NCBI RefSeq assembly: GCF_009870785.1
Contig: NZ_WTWX01000009.1
Location: 62,001-126,000, forward strand
Source of the DNA: Paenibacillus sp. An7
GTDB lineage: Bacteria > Bacillota > Bacilli > Paenibacillales > Paenibacillaceae
Length of the DNA: 64,000 nt
Direction: 5' to 3'
Shown: piece after piece, positions 53,446 to 62,950 of the stretch
Layout of the letters: each line of letters opens with the position of its first letter
Numbering within the stretch: the stretch's first letter is position 1
The notes under the pieces: generated by a model
Seen by the model: only the letters and a program-made list of their open reading frames with translations
Told to the model about the DNA's origin: nothing
Databases searched by the model: none
Program-made: the position numbers and the translations under genes

Positions 53446-54057
53446 ATGAATCTGATTGATGTAGTAGAAAGATTGTTCGATCAATACGGGTACTATGTAT
53501 TACTTATTGGATTGCCTCTAGATTTTATTGCTTTGCCCATACCTCCGGGAAATAGCACGTTAACATATACGGGATATTTAGTATACCTAGGTTTGTTGCA
53601 CTGGCTTCCTGCTTATTTATTTGCTCTGGCAGGTGCAATTCTAGGTGTAACGATTACATATGGTATTGGTTATCGGTTTGGAACTCCGCTCGTAGATCGG
53701 TTTGGAAAGTGGCTGTCTATTCATCCGGAGTTCTTAGAGAAGACAAGGAAACGATATGATAAATATGGGGATAAGCTGCTATTATACGTCTTTTTTGTTC
53801 CCGGTGTGAGACAATTTATCGGTTATTTCATCGGCATTATTCGCCTCCCCTACCGTACAGTAGCAACGTACGCCTATGCAGGCACAGCCATTTGGGTCAC
53901 TGTTTTTTTCTCTATTGGTTACGTGTTTGGTGAACAGTGGAAGCAAGTATTTCAGATCGTTGAACGTTCGCTGACCCGGACGCTTATTTTGCTTGGCGTC
54001 CTATTTGTACTTTATCAGCTCATCCGCTGGATCATCCGCCGCTCACGTAAGGGATAA
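53446..54057 (+). CDS. DedA-family membrane protein
   Basis: A 203-residue DedA/VTT-domain protein with hydrophobic segments and re-entrant-loop motifs (PIPPGNSTLTYTG, GYRFG) and the FVPGVRQFIGYFIGI conserved arginine region. DedA proteins include lipid scramblases (flippases for undecaprenyl-phosphate or phosphatidylethanolamine). Its place next to the glycosylation genes would fit recycling of a lipid carrier, but the gene has its own upstream gap and may be independent. AAGGAG precedes the ATG. Confidence 0.85.
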   Translation: MNLIDVVERLFDQYGYYVLLIGLPLDFIALPIPPGNSTLTYTGYLVYLGLLHWLPAYLFALAGAILGVTITYGIGYRFGTPLVDRFGKWLSIHPEFLEKTRKRYDKYGDKLLLYVFFVPGVRQFIGYFIGIIRLPYRTVATYAYAGTAIWVTVFFSIGYVFGEQWKQVFQIVERSLTRTLILLGVLFVLYQLIRWIIRRSRKG

Positions 54058-54174
54058 TCATAGTCTGGGCAAATAAAGCGAAAATGTGATATATTACAAT
54101 AAATAATGTTATTTTAACAGGTATTTACATTTAACACCGTACGAGCTTCATTCACAGGAAGGAGGAAGCAAGGT

Positions 54175-55701
54175 ATGATGAATGTTTTATTGGTAGATGA
54201 TGAGCCATGGGTGCTGGAGGGCTTGCGAACCATGGTGAACTGGGACAAATATGGTTTTCAAATCTGCGGAGAGGTCGAAAATGGAGATGCTGCATGGACC
54301 TTAATTGAAGATCTTCAGCCGGATCTGGTGCTGACGGATATTCATATGCCTTCCCTAAGTGGTCTTGAACTGATTGACCGTTCTATGCAGGAACTGGCTA
54401 AGCCGCCGAGATTCGTCATATTAAGCGGTTATGATAGTTTTGAATATGCGAAAATAGCACTTGAACAGCGTGTCGAGGATTACTTGCTTAAACCTATTGA
54501 TGAAGTGGAGATCGAAAAGGTTTTAGAACAGATCGGCCTTAAAATTCAGGAAGAGCAGGCTTTCGAGGATGTACATCAGCGCGAGCAGGCTTTATATGTG
54601 AATAGTTTGTTCAACCGACTGCTCGCGGGAGAAGACTGCAGCATTCTAAAAAAGGAAGTAGAAACATTGCTGCATATGAAAGGTCATGAGAATATCGCCT
54701 GTCTTTTAATTGAAACGGATCCTTATGAGGAAGACATAAAGTCGCAGGTTCGCAGACTAACGGGTGCTAATTGTGCTGAGCTCTTTACGGATGCAGAAGG
54801 AAGAGTAGGTGTATTCTCTGCGATGGCAGAACCATCCCAGGAGCGGATGAAGACTCTCGGAAAAGAACTCTATAAGCTGTACTCCAATCGTACGCAAATG
54901 ACAATGGCTCTCGGACAACATCGAGGCGGAGCAGAGGCTACGAAGCAGGCATACGAGAAAGCATTATTCGCTCTTAAATGGAAGCGCTACCAAGGAGAAG
55001 ATGGCATTATTCATTATGAGGATCTACCACAGAATGAGGGTATGACGAGTGTAAATCAAGAAGCGTTAACAATTCTGATGGAGACGATTTTGTCCGGAGA
55101 ACAGGAAAAAGTGGACGGAGCAGTACGCGATCTGCTTGCTAACTCTGATTCTCTGATGCCGGTATCGGATATTGATTATGCCAGGGTTCAATTACTTGCA
55201 CTCGAAATGGGTATTCGTAAGCAGTTGAAGGAGCTGGATGGAGATGTGGATCAGTTTATGCAGGACATGCAAAATACGGTGGGACTTACTACCGGAATCA
55301 GCTCCTATTCTGCGGTTCAAGAATATGCGCTAAGGTTAACTCAGAATGCGATGAAGATGCTGATGGAGCTGCGGAAAGTAAAAGAGGACAGCACGATTTT
55401 TCAGGTAGTGCAGTACGTTAATCAGGAGTTTCGAGAAAAATTACAACTACAGGAACTTGCACAAAAGTTCCATATGAATGCTAACTATTTAGGGCAAGCA
55501 TTCAAACAGCAGACCGGCAAATCTTTTCGAGAGTATCTAAATGACAAGCGAATGGAGGAAGCAAAGCGATTGTTGCGCCAGAGTCGTTTCAATATTGCTG
55601 AGGTTTCATTGAATTCAGGGTATCCCAATGTCGACTATTTCGTAAGTCAGTTCAAACGAATGACTGGGATGGCACCTTCTGCATATCGAAAACAACGATG
55701 A
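54175..55701 (+). CDS. YesN-like AraC-type response regulator (first)
   Basis: A 508-residue regulator. The receiver domain has VDDEPWVLEG and phospho-acceptor D55 in LTDIHMPS, with the conserved K in YLLKPIDE. A long helical middle part and a C-terminal AraC double helix-turn-helix (LQLQELAQKF, VDYFVSQFKRMTG) follow. The histidine kinase comes 43 bases after (ATG 55745). Such regulators usually control polysaccharide-uptake genes, here the ABC importer at 59-63 kb. GGAAGGAGG precedes the ATG. Confidence 0.9.
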   Translation: MMNVLLVDDEPWVLEGLRTMVNWDKYGFQICGEVENGDAAWTLIEDLQPDLVLTDIHMPSLSGLELIDRSMQELAKPPRFVILSGYDSFEYAKIALEQRVEDYLLKPIDEVEIEKVLEQIGLKIQEEQAFEDVHQREQALYVNSLFNRLLAGEDCSILKKEVETLLHMKGHENIACLLIETDPYEEDIKSQVRRLTGANCAELFTDAEGRVGVFSAMAEPSQERMKTLGKELYKLYSNRTQMTMALGQHRGGAEATKQAYEKALFALKWKRYQGEDGIIHYEDLPQNEGMTSVNQEALTILMETILSGEQEKVDGAVRDLLANSDSLMPVSDIDYARVQLLALEMGIRKQLKELDGDVDQFMQDMQNTVGLTTGISSYSAVQEYALRLTQNAMKMLMELRKVKEDSTIFQVVQYVNQEFREKLQLQELAQKFHMNANYLGQAFKQQTGKSFREYLNDKRMEEAKRLLRQSRFNIAEVSLNSGYPNVDYFVSQFKRMTGMAPSAYRKQR

Positions 55702-55744
55702 TGACGACTTGATAAGTGACAAATGGAGGATGGCGATAACAACC

Positions 55745-57568
55745 ATGTTTAAGAAATTTCGATTTCGCGGCATCGTGAACGATATTCCCCTGAACTACAA
55801 GTTTATGCTGATCTATATTATTGGGATTTTGCTTCCCATCATCGTGAGTAATTCTCTGTTTATGGACCGGATGACTGGGCTGATCAAAGAACGGGAAGAA
55901 CAAAATTTACAAATATCCCTGGAGCGGGCAAGAAAGGATATCCATACAATGATTGACGGCGGTGTTGCTGTCAGTCATGCCTTGATCACGGACAAGGTAT
56001 TGTCTGAATCTATGGACCGGCAGTACGATGGACAACTAGATTTCTACAGAACACTTGATGAGCAGCTTCGTCACCGAGTGACCTCATATATTCCTGTGAA
56101 TAACCAAATTCAGCGAATTGGTATTTACACGGACAATCCAACCATCGTGCCTGGAGGCGATTATTACTATCTGGATAGCTCGGTGCGCTTGAGCAATTGG
56201 TTTAAGAGATGGGAAGCGGTGGGGGAACCTCTGCAAGTGATCGCTTATCGCGATCAGGCAGCTAATGACCAGGCAATGACCTCGTCATATTTTAGCGTTA
56301 TTGAAAAAATGGACTATTACTATGCGGACAATGCTTATCAGAAGTTGGTTCGCATTGATTTTTACCTAAATCGTTTTTATGACGTGATCGCGAGAGAAGA
56401 AAGCTCACTCGATCTATATCTAGTCAACGCCCAAAATCAAATTATTGTATCTGCAAATGATAAGTACCAGGGTGAAATGGGCAGCGATTATGTGTTATTT
56501 GATACGAGCAAGGCGACAGAGCAAGACTTACATATTGTTCCAATTGGCAATGCCAGCTATGTGAAGGGATGGAAACTGATTGGTGTGCCTCAGGAAACAC
56601 GAACAAAACAAGCGATGCTGTCTATGCAGCTTTACTTTGGCATGCTGGCAGGCATTATTACTTTAATTACCTCAATTTTCATATATATTATGCTGCGTTC
56701 GTATAATTACCGAGTAAAACGTCTGTCGAGGCATATGCAAAAGGTAGGGAACGAGAAATTCGATCTGATTAACATCGATGGCGGAAAAGACGAAATCGGT
56801 GATTTGATCCGTAATTTTAATATGATGACCGCCCAGATCCAATCCTTGATTAACAATGTGTATAAGCTTGAAATTCAGCAACGGAGTTTAGAGGCCGAGC
56901 GTATACGCGCTGAGCTTAATTTATTGCAAAGCCAGATGAATCCCCATTTCTTATTCAATACATTGAATGCGCTGCTCGTGGTTAGTACCAAGAACAATTA
57001 TGTAGATGTTAAAGACATTATCAAAGACCTGTCCAAGCTGCTTCGTCGTCTTCTAAATTGGAAAGATGATTTGGTCACCTTGGAAGAGGAGATGAGTTTT
57101 ACAGTAATGTACCTCGGGATTGAAAAATTCCGTTTTCGGGACAAGTTTGAGTACTACATTGATATCAGTGATGAGGCACGGCTTTATAAAATACCAAAAA
57201 TGAGTATCCAGCAATTAGCGGAAAATGCTTGTAAGCATGGGATACAAGCCACTCCAGGGCTTGGTTATGTGAAAATCCGAGCTGAAGTCATGAGCGATTG
57301 CCTGCGTATCGTTGTATCTGATAATGGCAAGGGCATGGATAAAGAACGGTTGCAAGAGGTGATGTACCATATGAGGGGCAAAGAGGAATGTGGAGGAAAT
57401 AATATTGGCCTTCGGAACGTTTATCGCCGTCTCGAATTGTATTATGACGATAAAGTAAATTTTAGAATTGTGAGTAAAATGGGTGATGGGACCGAAGTGT
57501 CCTTTGAAATTCCTCTACAGCTGCTTGAGAATCAAAGTGGAGAAGGAGGCAGAAACAATGACATTTAA
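55745..57568 (+). CDS. YesM-like sensor histidine kinase
   Basis: A 607-residue kinase with one N-terminal helix (YKFMLIYIIGILLPIIV), an extracytoplasmic dCache-like domain of about 270 residues, a second helix and HAMP. The His_kinase domain follows, with the phosphorylated His in MNPHFLFNTLNAL and ATP-binding N box ENACKHG and GKGMD. The start is uncertain: ATG 55745 is 15 bases after GGAGG, ATG 55730 abuts it and TTG 55709 has no ribosome site. The second regulator overlaps the end by 11 bases. Confidence 0.9.
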   Translation: MFKKFRFRGIVNDIPLNYKFMLIYIIGILLPIIVSNSLFMDRMTGLIKEREEQNLQISLERARKDIHTMIDGGVAVSHALITDKVLSESMDRQYDGQLDFYRTLDEQLRHRVTSYIPVNNQIQRIGIYTDNPTIVPGGDYYYLDSSVRLSNWFKRWEAVGEPLQVIAYRDQAANDQAMTSSYFSVIEKMDYYYADNAYQKLVRIDFYLNRFYDVIAREESSLDLYLVNAQNQIIVSANDKYQGEMGSDYVLFDTSKATEQDLHIVPIGNASYVKGWKLIGVPQETRTKQAMLSMQLYFGMLAGIITLITSIFIYIMLRSYNYRVKRLSRHMQKVGNEKFDLINIDGGKDEIGDLIRNFNMMTAQIQSLINNVYKLEIQQRSLEAERIRAELNLLQSQMNPHFLFNTLNALLVVSTKNNYVDVKDIIKDLSKLLRRLLNWKDDLVTLEEEMSFTVMYLGIEKFRFRDKFEYYIDISDEARLYKIPKMSIQQLAENACKHGIQATPGLGYVKIRAEVMSDCLRIVVSDNGKGMDKERLQEVMYHMRGKEECGGNNIGLRNVYRRLELYYDDKVNFRIVSKMGDGTEVSFEIPLQLLENQSGEGGRNNDI

Positions 57569-59096
57569 AGTGCTGCTGATTGATGATGAGCCATGGGCGC
57601 TTGAGGGCTTGCAGCTTTGGATTCCATGGGAACAGCTAGGATTTGAGGTTTGCGGTGTTTGTGAGAATGGGGCAGAAGGACTTAAACGGATGGAAGAATG
57701 GAAGCCAGATCTTGTCATGGTCGATATTCATATGCCAGTTATGGATGGACTAGAAATGATTGAGGAGTGGCGGCGAAGAGGTAACGGGTCGACTAAATTC
57801 ATTATTATTACGGGATACAGTGATTTCGAATATGCAAGAAAAGCACTAAAATTTCGAGTATCTCGTTATTTGCTCAAACCTCTAGATGAGGATCAGGCAG
57901 TGCTTGAAATTCGTGCGGTAGTACAGGAACTGATCAAGGAGCAGGAACAGCTTCATATTGGACAAGTCGTACAGCGAGAACACGAGATTTTGTCAATAAA
58001 GGAAACGCTCATGGGGAAAGAGTTATCCATAGAAGCGCATCAGGTTATACAGTCTCTCTCCCAGTCTGCGGAGGTATGGAATGTATGTCTGGTTCAGGGG
58101 CCCCAAGAGAATGCTGCTCGGTGGATCAGTCTTGCTGCAGATTTTCTAAATCAAGGGGATCCCGTTTATATGATTCGTTTGCGAAATAATTTGGTTTCCA
58201 TTGTATTCGGTGATGCTGCTCATGAATCGAATGAACCCATCAGAAAACAATTGGAAGCAATGGCTCGCCGTCTGGCGAGCTTTCGTGCATTTATGGCTGT
58301 TGGTTCTGCCGTGTCTTCACTGACTCATATTAGGCAGTCCCAAATAACGGCAGAAGAGGCGCTGCTGCATGCCTTTTATGAAGAGGATAATAGCATGATT
58401 TTGGATTATGACAAGCTCAAGGATCAGAACTTTTCAAAGCATTACAATCAGCTGGAGATACTGGAGCGCATACTGGCAGCATTTCAGCTCATTGACCACG
58501 CGGCCTACCGATCTGTCGTAGAGTATACGGAGCAGACCTTCCGGCAAGTACGAGTCCATCCAGATGAAGCTCAGAAATTTGTAATCTATCTTCTTCATGA
58601 GATTCGGACGTATATGGATAAGCAGCTGACGCGGAATGCAGGAATTCTAGTCCAATTGTTTGAGATTCCAAATCTGGATGCAGCTATGCTGACCTTTGAT
58701 GTTCTGATCGATATGCTGTATTCGTGCGGACGAGTCTGCTTTGAGCTATTGCTTAAAGAAAATCCAGCTGAAACACAAGGTATTGTGCAAGATATTAATG
58801 ATTATATTCATATGCATTTTCGTGATGGGTTGACCATTAAGATGCTGGCGGAACATTTCTTCCTTCATCCGGCCTACTTAGGGCAGTTATTAATACGTAA
58901 AAATGAGATTGGATTTAATGAAATGCTTCATAATTTGCGGATTGAGGAAGCTTGCCGTTTACTCCAAATGAATCAATACAAAAATAGTGAAATTTCTGAG
59001 AAGGTAGGATATTCAAGCTACCCTCTTTTCTTAAAGCAATTCGAGAAACGGATGAACATGTCGCCTAATGATTACAAGAAAAATGTCCAATTATAA
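57558..59096 (+). CDS. YesN-like AraC-type response regulator (second)
   Basis: A 512-residue regulator with the same layout as the one before the kinase: receiver IDDEPWALEG with D56 in VDIHMP and K in YLLKPLDE, then a helical middle part, then an AraC domain ending at RMNMSPNDYKKN. AGGAGG lies eight bases before ATG 57558. The similarity to the first regulator is strongest in the receiver and HTH. It lies directly before the importer genes and may be the one that regulates them. Confidence 0.9.
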   Translation: MTFKVLLIDDEPWALEGLQLWIPWEQLGFEVCGVCENGAEGLKRMEEWKPDLVMVDIHMPVMDGLEMIEEWRRRGNGSTKFIIITGYSDFEYARKALKFRVSRYLLKPLDEDQAVLEIRAVVQELIKEQEQLHIGQVVQREHEILSIKETLMGKELSIEAHQVIQSLSQSAEVWNVCLVQGPQENAARWISLAADFLNQGDPVYMIRLRNNLVSIVFGDAAHESNEPIRKQLEAMARRLASFRAFMAVGSAVSSLTHIRQSQITAEEALLHAFYEEDNSMILDYDKLKDQNFSKHYNQLEILERILAAFQLIDHAAYRSVVEYTEQTFRQVRVHPDEAQKFVIYLLHEIRTYMDKQLTRNAGILVQLFEIPNLDAAMLTFDVLIDMLYSCGRVCFELLLKENPAETQGIVQDINDYIHMHFRDGLTIKMLAEHFFLHPAYLGQLLIRKNEIGFNEMLHNLRIEEACRLLQMNQYKNSEISEKVGYSSYPLFLKQFEKRMNMSPNDYKKNVQL

Positions 59097-59222
59097 GAAA
59101 ACCTGTATTTTCCTCGGAAAGATCTATAATTCAGATATAGTTTCCACTACACGTTAAATCTATAATGAAATTACACAATGTAAGGGCTTTCAACATGGCA
59201 AGACAAAATTTGGAGGTGCTTT

Positions 59223-60905
59223 ATGGGGGAAAGAAAAAAACCGTTTTTCCGCGCGGGGGCAACATTGCTGTTGTCGCTGGGTGTAGTGCTTGCCGGCTGT
59301 TCAGGCGGCAGTGGAAGTGATTCAGGCGGCGGAGAAACAAGCAGTAAGGGCAGCGAGGTTGGAACTGATAATCCGATAGAAATCTCGGTATTCCTAAACG
59401 AGGCCGGACAACAGCCAACTGCAGACAACAAAATCTACAAAAAAATCAAGGAAGAGCTTGGCGTTACATTTAATTTCGAATTTCTGGCTGGTGACAAGAA
59501 CCAGAAGCTCGGCGTTATGATTGCTGGCGGTGATTATCCAGACTTGATCTCTGCGGATACTAAGCTGACAGCAGCAGGTTCGGTAATTCCTCTGGAAGAT
59601 TTAATCGAGGAACATGCACCTAACTTGAAGAAACACTACGAGAAATACTGGAATCAGATGAAAGACCCTAATGATGGACACATCTATTATCTTCCTAACT
59701 ACGGGGCATATAACGGTGAAGTGTCTGATACTTATTACAGCGGACCTGCATTCTGGGTTCAAAAAGAAGTGTTGAAAGAATTCGGTTATCCAAAACTGAA
59801 GACACTCGATGAGTACTTTGACTTAATCGAGAAATATAAGGAAAAATATCCAACGATTGACGGCAAGCCAACCATCGGATTTGAAATACTGAATTATGAC
59901 TGGAAAAACTGGGGCTTGCTAAACGCGCCACAGCATTTGATCGGTCATCCAAATGATGGCGGTGTGGTTGTCAATGATGGGAAATCTGAGATTTTTGCGG
60001 ATAAAGATTATGCCAAACAGTATTATCAAAAACTCAATGAAGTTAATGCCAAAGGCTTGCTAGATAAGGAAGCGTTTGCGCAAAACTATGATCAGTACAT
60101 GGCTAAAATATCGAGTGGTGCGGTACTCGGTATGTTCGACCAGAAGTGGAACTTCGGAACTGCAGAGGATTCCTTGATCACGCAAAATAAAATCGAACGA
60201 ACTTATGTAGGTTTCCCGCTTGTATTTGACAAGAACACGAGAGACTATTACCGTGACCGTGCAGCACTGAACTTAAACAATGGATTTGGTATTACGGTAA
60301 GTGCGAAAGACCCAGTGAAAATTATTAAAGTACTTGATAAGTTGATCGAAGAAGATTGGCAGAAGTTATTCACTTGGGGTGTTGTGGACGAAGATTACTA
60401 TGTTAACGAAGAAGGCCGTTTCATGAAGACACAAGAACAGCGTGACAAAGCAACGGATGCAACTTGGAAGCTTGCAAACAAAGCAGATGCTTTCTATGCA
60501 ACTGCACCGAAGCTGGAAGGTTACTTCAGTGATGGAAACGCAACTTCAGCAAGTAATCAGCCGGAAGAATATCAAGCAAGCTTGAAACCGTTTGACAAAG
60601 AAGTACTCGATGCATACGGATTTAACAGCTATATTGACTTCTTCAGTGCTCCACCGGAAAACCCAGTTTATTACCCAGCATGGTCAGTTGACCTGGTTGA
60701 AGGATCTCCAGCCAAAATTGCAAATACGAAGTTGACTGAAACGTCTACTAAGTATTTACCTAGAGCTATTCTGGCTAAACCAACTGAATTTGACGGTGTT
60801 TGGAATGAATATGTTTCTGAGATTCAAAAACTAGACGTTAAAGCTTATGAAGATCGCATCAATGAAGTATTGCAGTGGAGAATTGATAACTGGTCTGCGA
60901 AGTAA
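59223..60905 (+). CDS. LplA-like extracellular solute-binding lipoprotein
   Basis: A 560-residue lipoprotein with lipobox VLAGC (C26) and a Gly/Ser linker, followed by a large binding domain typical of the LplA family (long sugar-binding proteins of about 550 residues). It is tethered outside the membrane and hands sugars to the two permeases downstream. GGAGGTG precedes the ATG. The TATAAT at 59161 is a likely -10. A strong terminator separates it from the permeases. Confidence 0.9.
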   Translation: MGERKKPFFRAGATLLLSLGVVLAGCSGGSGSDSGGGETSSKGSEVGTDNPIEISVFLNEAGQQPTADNKIYKKIKEELGVTFNFEFLAGDKNQKLGVMIAGGDYPDLISADTKLTAAGSVIPLEDLIEEHAPNLKKHYEKYWNQMKDPNDGHIYYLPNYGAYNGEVSDTYYSGPAFWVQKEVLKEFGYPKLKTLDEYFDLIEKYKEKYPTIDGKPTIGFEILNYDWKNWGLLNAPQHLIGHPNDGGVVVNDGKSEIFADKDYAKQYYQKLNEVNAKGLLDKEAFAQNYDQYMAKISSGAVLGMFDQKWNFGTAEDSLITQNKIERTYVGFPLVFDKNTRDYYRDRAALNLNNGFGITVSAKDPVKIIKVLDKLIEEDWQKLFTWGVVDEDYYVNEEGRFMKTQEQRDKATDATWKLANKADAFYATAPKLEGYFSDGNATSASNQPEEYQASLKPFDKEVLDAYGFNSYIDFFSAPPENPVYYPAWSVDLVEGSPAKIANTKLTETSTKYLPRAILAKPTEFDGVWNEYVSEIQKLDVKAYEDRINEVLQWRIDNWSAK

Positions 60906-60915
60906 GGCTGTTTCG

Positions 60916-60954
60916 ATCAGGAAGGAAGGTATCCTTCCTTCCTGATTTTTTTTT
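60916..60954 (+). terminator. Terminator inside the importer operon
   Basis: ATCAGGAAGGAAGG and CCTTCCTTCCTGAT arms with a 3-base loop, then nine T. Between the binding protein and permease genes such a hairpin would lower permease expression. Confidence 0.92.
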
Positions 60955-61058
60955 CAAAATAGCATGTTTGACACGATGTTATATGGAAGCGCTACTCTAC
61001 GTTTTTCTTTTCATGACAAAGATGGATAGGGAGTTTGATATTTATGGAGGAAATTGTA

Positions 61059-62009
61059 GTGGGCACCAAGCCCCACAGCCCGAAGAAAAAACCGAAAAAC
61101 AAGCGGCTGACCTGGCAAACGATTAAAGAACAGAAACAGCTCATATTCATGTCTGTTCCTCTGTTAGCATATATCATCACTTTTTCATATGTACCTGTCT
61201 GGGGTTGGACGATGGCTTTTCAGGATTACAAACCTGCACGAAGCTTCTCGGATCAAACTTGGGTGGGATTTAAACATTTTAAATTTTTGTTCACAGATGA
61301 CAACTTTCTACGCGTACTTAGAAATACGCTAGGAATGAGTATTATTAACTTAATACTAGGATTTGTAACAGCCATTATCTTGGCCCTTCTGCTTAATGAG
61401 ATCAAAAAGGTACTATGGAAGCGGACGGTACAGACCATTTCCTATCTGCCTCACTTTTTATCCTGGATTATCGTTACCGGCATCGTGGCGACATCGCTTG
61501 CTTCCGATGGGATTGTCAATGATATTTTAATGAAATTGCATCTAATCGATCAGCCGATCCTGTGGCTGACAGAAGGTAAGTATTTCTGGGGAGTCGTTGC
61601 AGGCTCACATGTTTGGAAAGAAGTAGGATGGAATACAATCATTTATTTGGCAGCCATTGCCTCTATTGATCCGGCGCTGTATGAAGCATCTGATATCGAT
61701 GGAGCTAACCGCTATCAAAAAATGTGGAATATTACTTTGCCAGGAATTAAGCCTACGATTGTCATCCTGCTGATTATGTCTATCGGACATATTCTAGAAG
61801 CGGGATTCGAGGTTCAATATTTGCTTGGCAACGGACTTGTAGTGGATTGGTCAGAAACGATTGATATCTTCGTGCTTAAATACGGGATTGCACAAGGCAA
61901 CTATTCACTGGCTACTGCAGGCGGGATATTTAAGTCTGTGGTTAGCATTACCATGTTGCTCTTTGCGAATTGGACGGCCAAGCGGCTTGGGGAAGAGAGG
62001 CTGTTATGA
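61059..62009 (+). CDS. LplB-like sugar ABC transporter permease
   Basis: A 316-residue inner-membrane permease with six helices and the EAA loop EASDIDGANRYQKMWNITLPG. A basic N-terminal segment (SPKKKPKNKRL) faces the cytosol. GTG 61059 is preferred, as GGAGG lies eight bases before; ATG 61044 contains part of that site. The next permease overlaps its stop (ATGA). It partners with LplA- and LplC-like proteins and an ATPase (MsmX-type) elsewhere. Confidence 0.9.
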   Translation: MGTKPHSPKKKPKNKRLTWQTIKEQKQLIFMSVPLLAYIITFSYVPVWGWTMAFQDYKPARSFSDQTWVGFKHFKFLFTDDNFLRVLRNTLGMSIINLILGFVTAIILALLLNEIKKVLWKRTVQTISYLPHFLSWIIVTGIVATSLASDGIVNDILMKLHLIDQPILWLTEGKYFWGVVAGSHVWKEVGWNTIIYLAAIASIDPALYEASDIDGANRYQKMWNITLPGIKPTIVILLIMSIGHILEAGFEVQYLLGNGLVVDWSETIDIFVLKYGIAQGNYSLATAGGIFKSVVSITMLLFANWTAKRLGEERLL

Positions 62010-62950
62010 TGAAAAAAACACCAATGTCTGGTTCAGCAGTAGTTTCTACACGGCGTTCGGGAAACGGAACCCTAGAACCAATGCTGTTCAACACCTTCAA
62101 TACTATTTTCATGATCATGCTGGTGACAGTGACACTGTATCCATTTTTGAACACAATTGTTGTTTCATTTAATGCAGGAAATGATACCATTCGAGGAGGA
62201 TTATACTTATGGCCTCGTGAGTTCACCCTGCAGAATTATAAAGCAGTATTTGCTTCAGGGACCATTTATAATGCATTCCTAGTATCTGTAGCACGTACCG
62301 TTCTATCCACCGTGCTGAATATTTTCTTGACTAGTATGCTGGCTTACACGCTGAGCCGGCGAGATTATGTCTTCCGTAAGCTGATTACTACGATCTTTGT
62401 TCTCACCATGTATTTCAACGCAGGACTTATTCCAGGGTATTTCTTGATTAAAGACCTGCATCTAATTAATTCGTTCTGGGTATATGTCTTACCATCACTT
62501 ATCAGTGCATTTAACCTTATCGTTATTCGGACTTATATTTATACCATTCCTGAAGCCTTGATCGAATCAGCAAAAATCGACGGTGCAGGAGAATTCAAAA
62601 TTTTCTGGAAAGTCATCTTTCCGTTATGTACACCTGTTCTTGCAACCATTGCCCTTTTTGTTGCGGTCGGTGCATGGAATACCTGGTTTGATGCATTCCT
62701 ATACACGTCTTCTCGTCAAGAACTGAGCACACTGCAATATGAATTGATGAAACTTTTATCTTCTAGTATGAATGCCAACAGCAACCCTTCGGTTGCCAAC
62801 GGTGTGGGAATGGAGAATGCAACCCAGGTAACGCCGATTTCCATCCGAGCAGCAGTTACAATTGTTGCCTCAGTGCCAATCTTAGTAGTTTACCCGTTCA
62901 TGCAAAAATACTTTGTCGTTGGACTCAATGTAGGGAGTGTGAAGGAATAA
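62006..62950 (+). CDS. LplC/YtcP-like sugar ABC transporter permease
   Basis: A 314-residue permease with six helices and the EAA loop ESAKIDGAGEFKIFWKVIFPLC. The LYPFLNTIVVSFN start and the GVGMENATQVTPISIRAA motif are characteristic of the LplC group. It starts at the ATG overlapping the previous stop. With the LplB-like protein it forms the membrane channel of a CUT1-type oligosaccharide importer. Confidence 0.9.
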   Translation: MMKKTPMSGSAVVSTRRSGNGTLEPMLFNTFNTIFMIMLVTVTLYPFLNTIVVSFNAGNDTIRGGLYLWPREFTLQNYKAVFASGTIYNAFLVSVARTVLSTVLNIFLTSMLAYTLSRRDYVFRKLITTIFVLTMYFNAGLIPGYFLIKDLHLINSFWVYVLPSLISAFNLIVIRTYIYTIPEALIESAKIDGAGEFKIFWKVIFPLCTPVLATIALFVAVGAWNTWFDAFLYTSSRQELSTLQYELMKLLSSSMNANSNPSVANGVGMENATQVTPISIRAAVTIVASVPILVVYPFMQKYFVVGLNVGSVKE

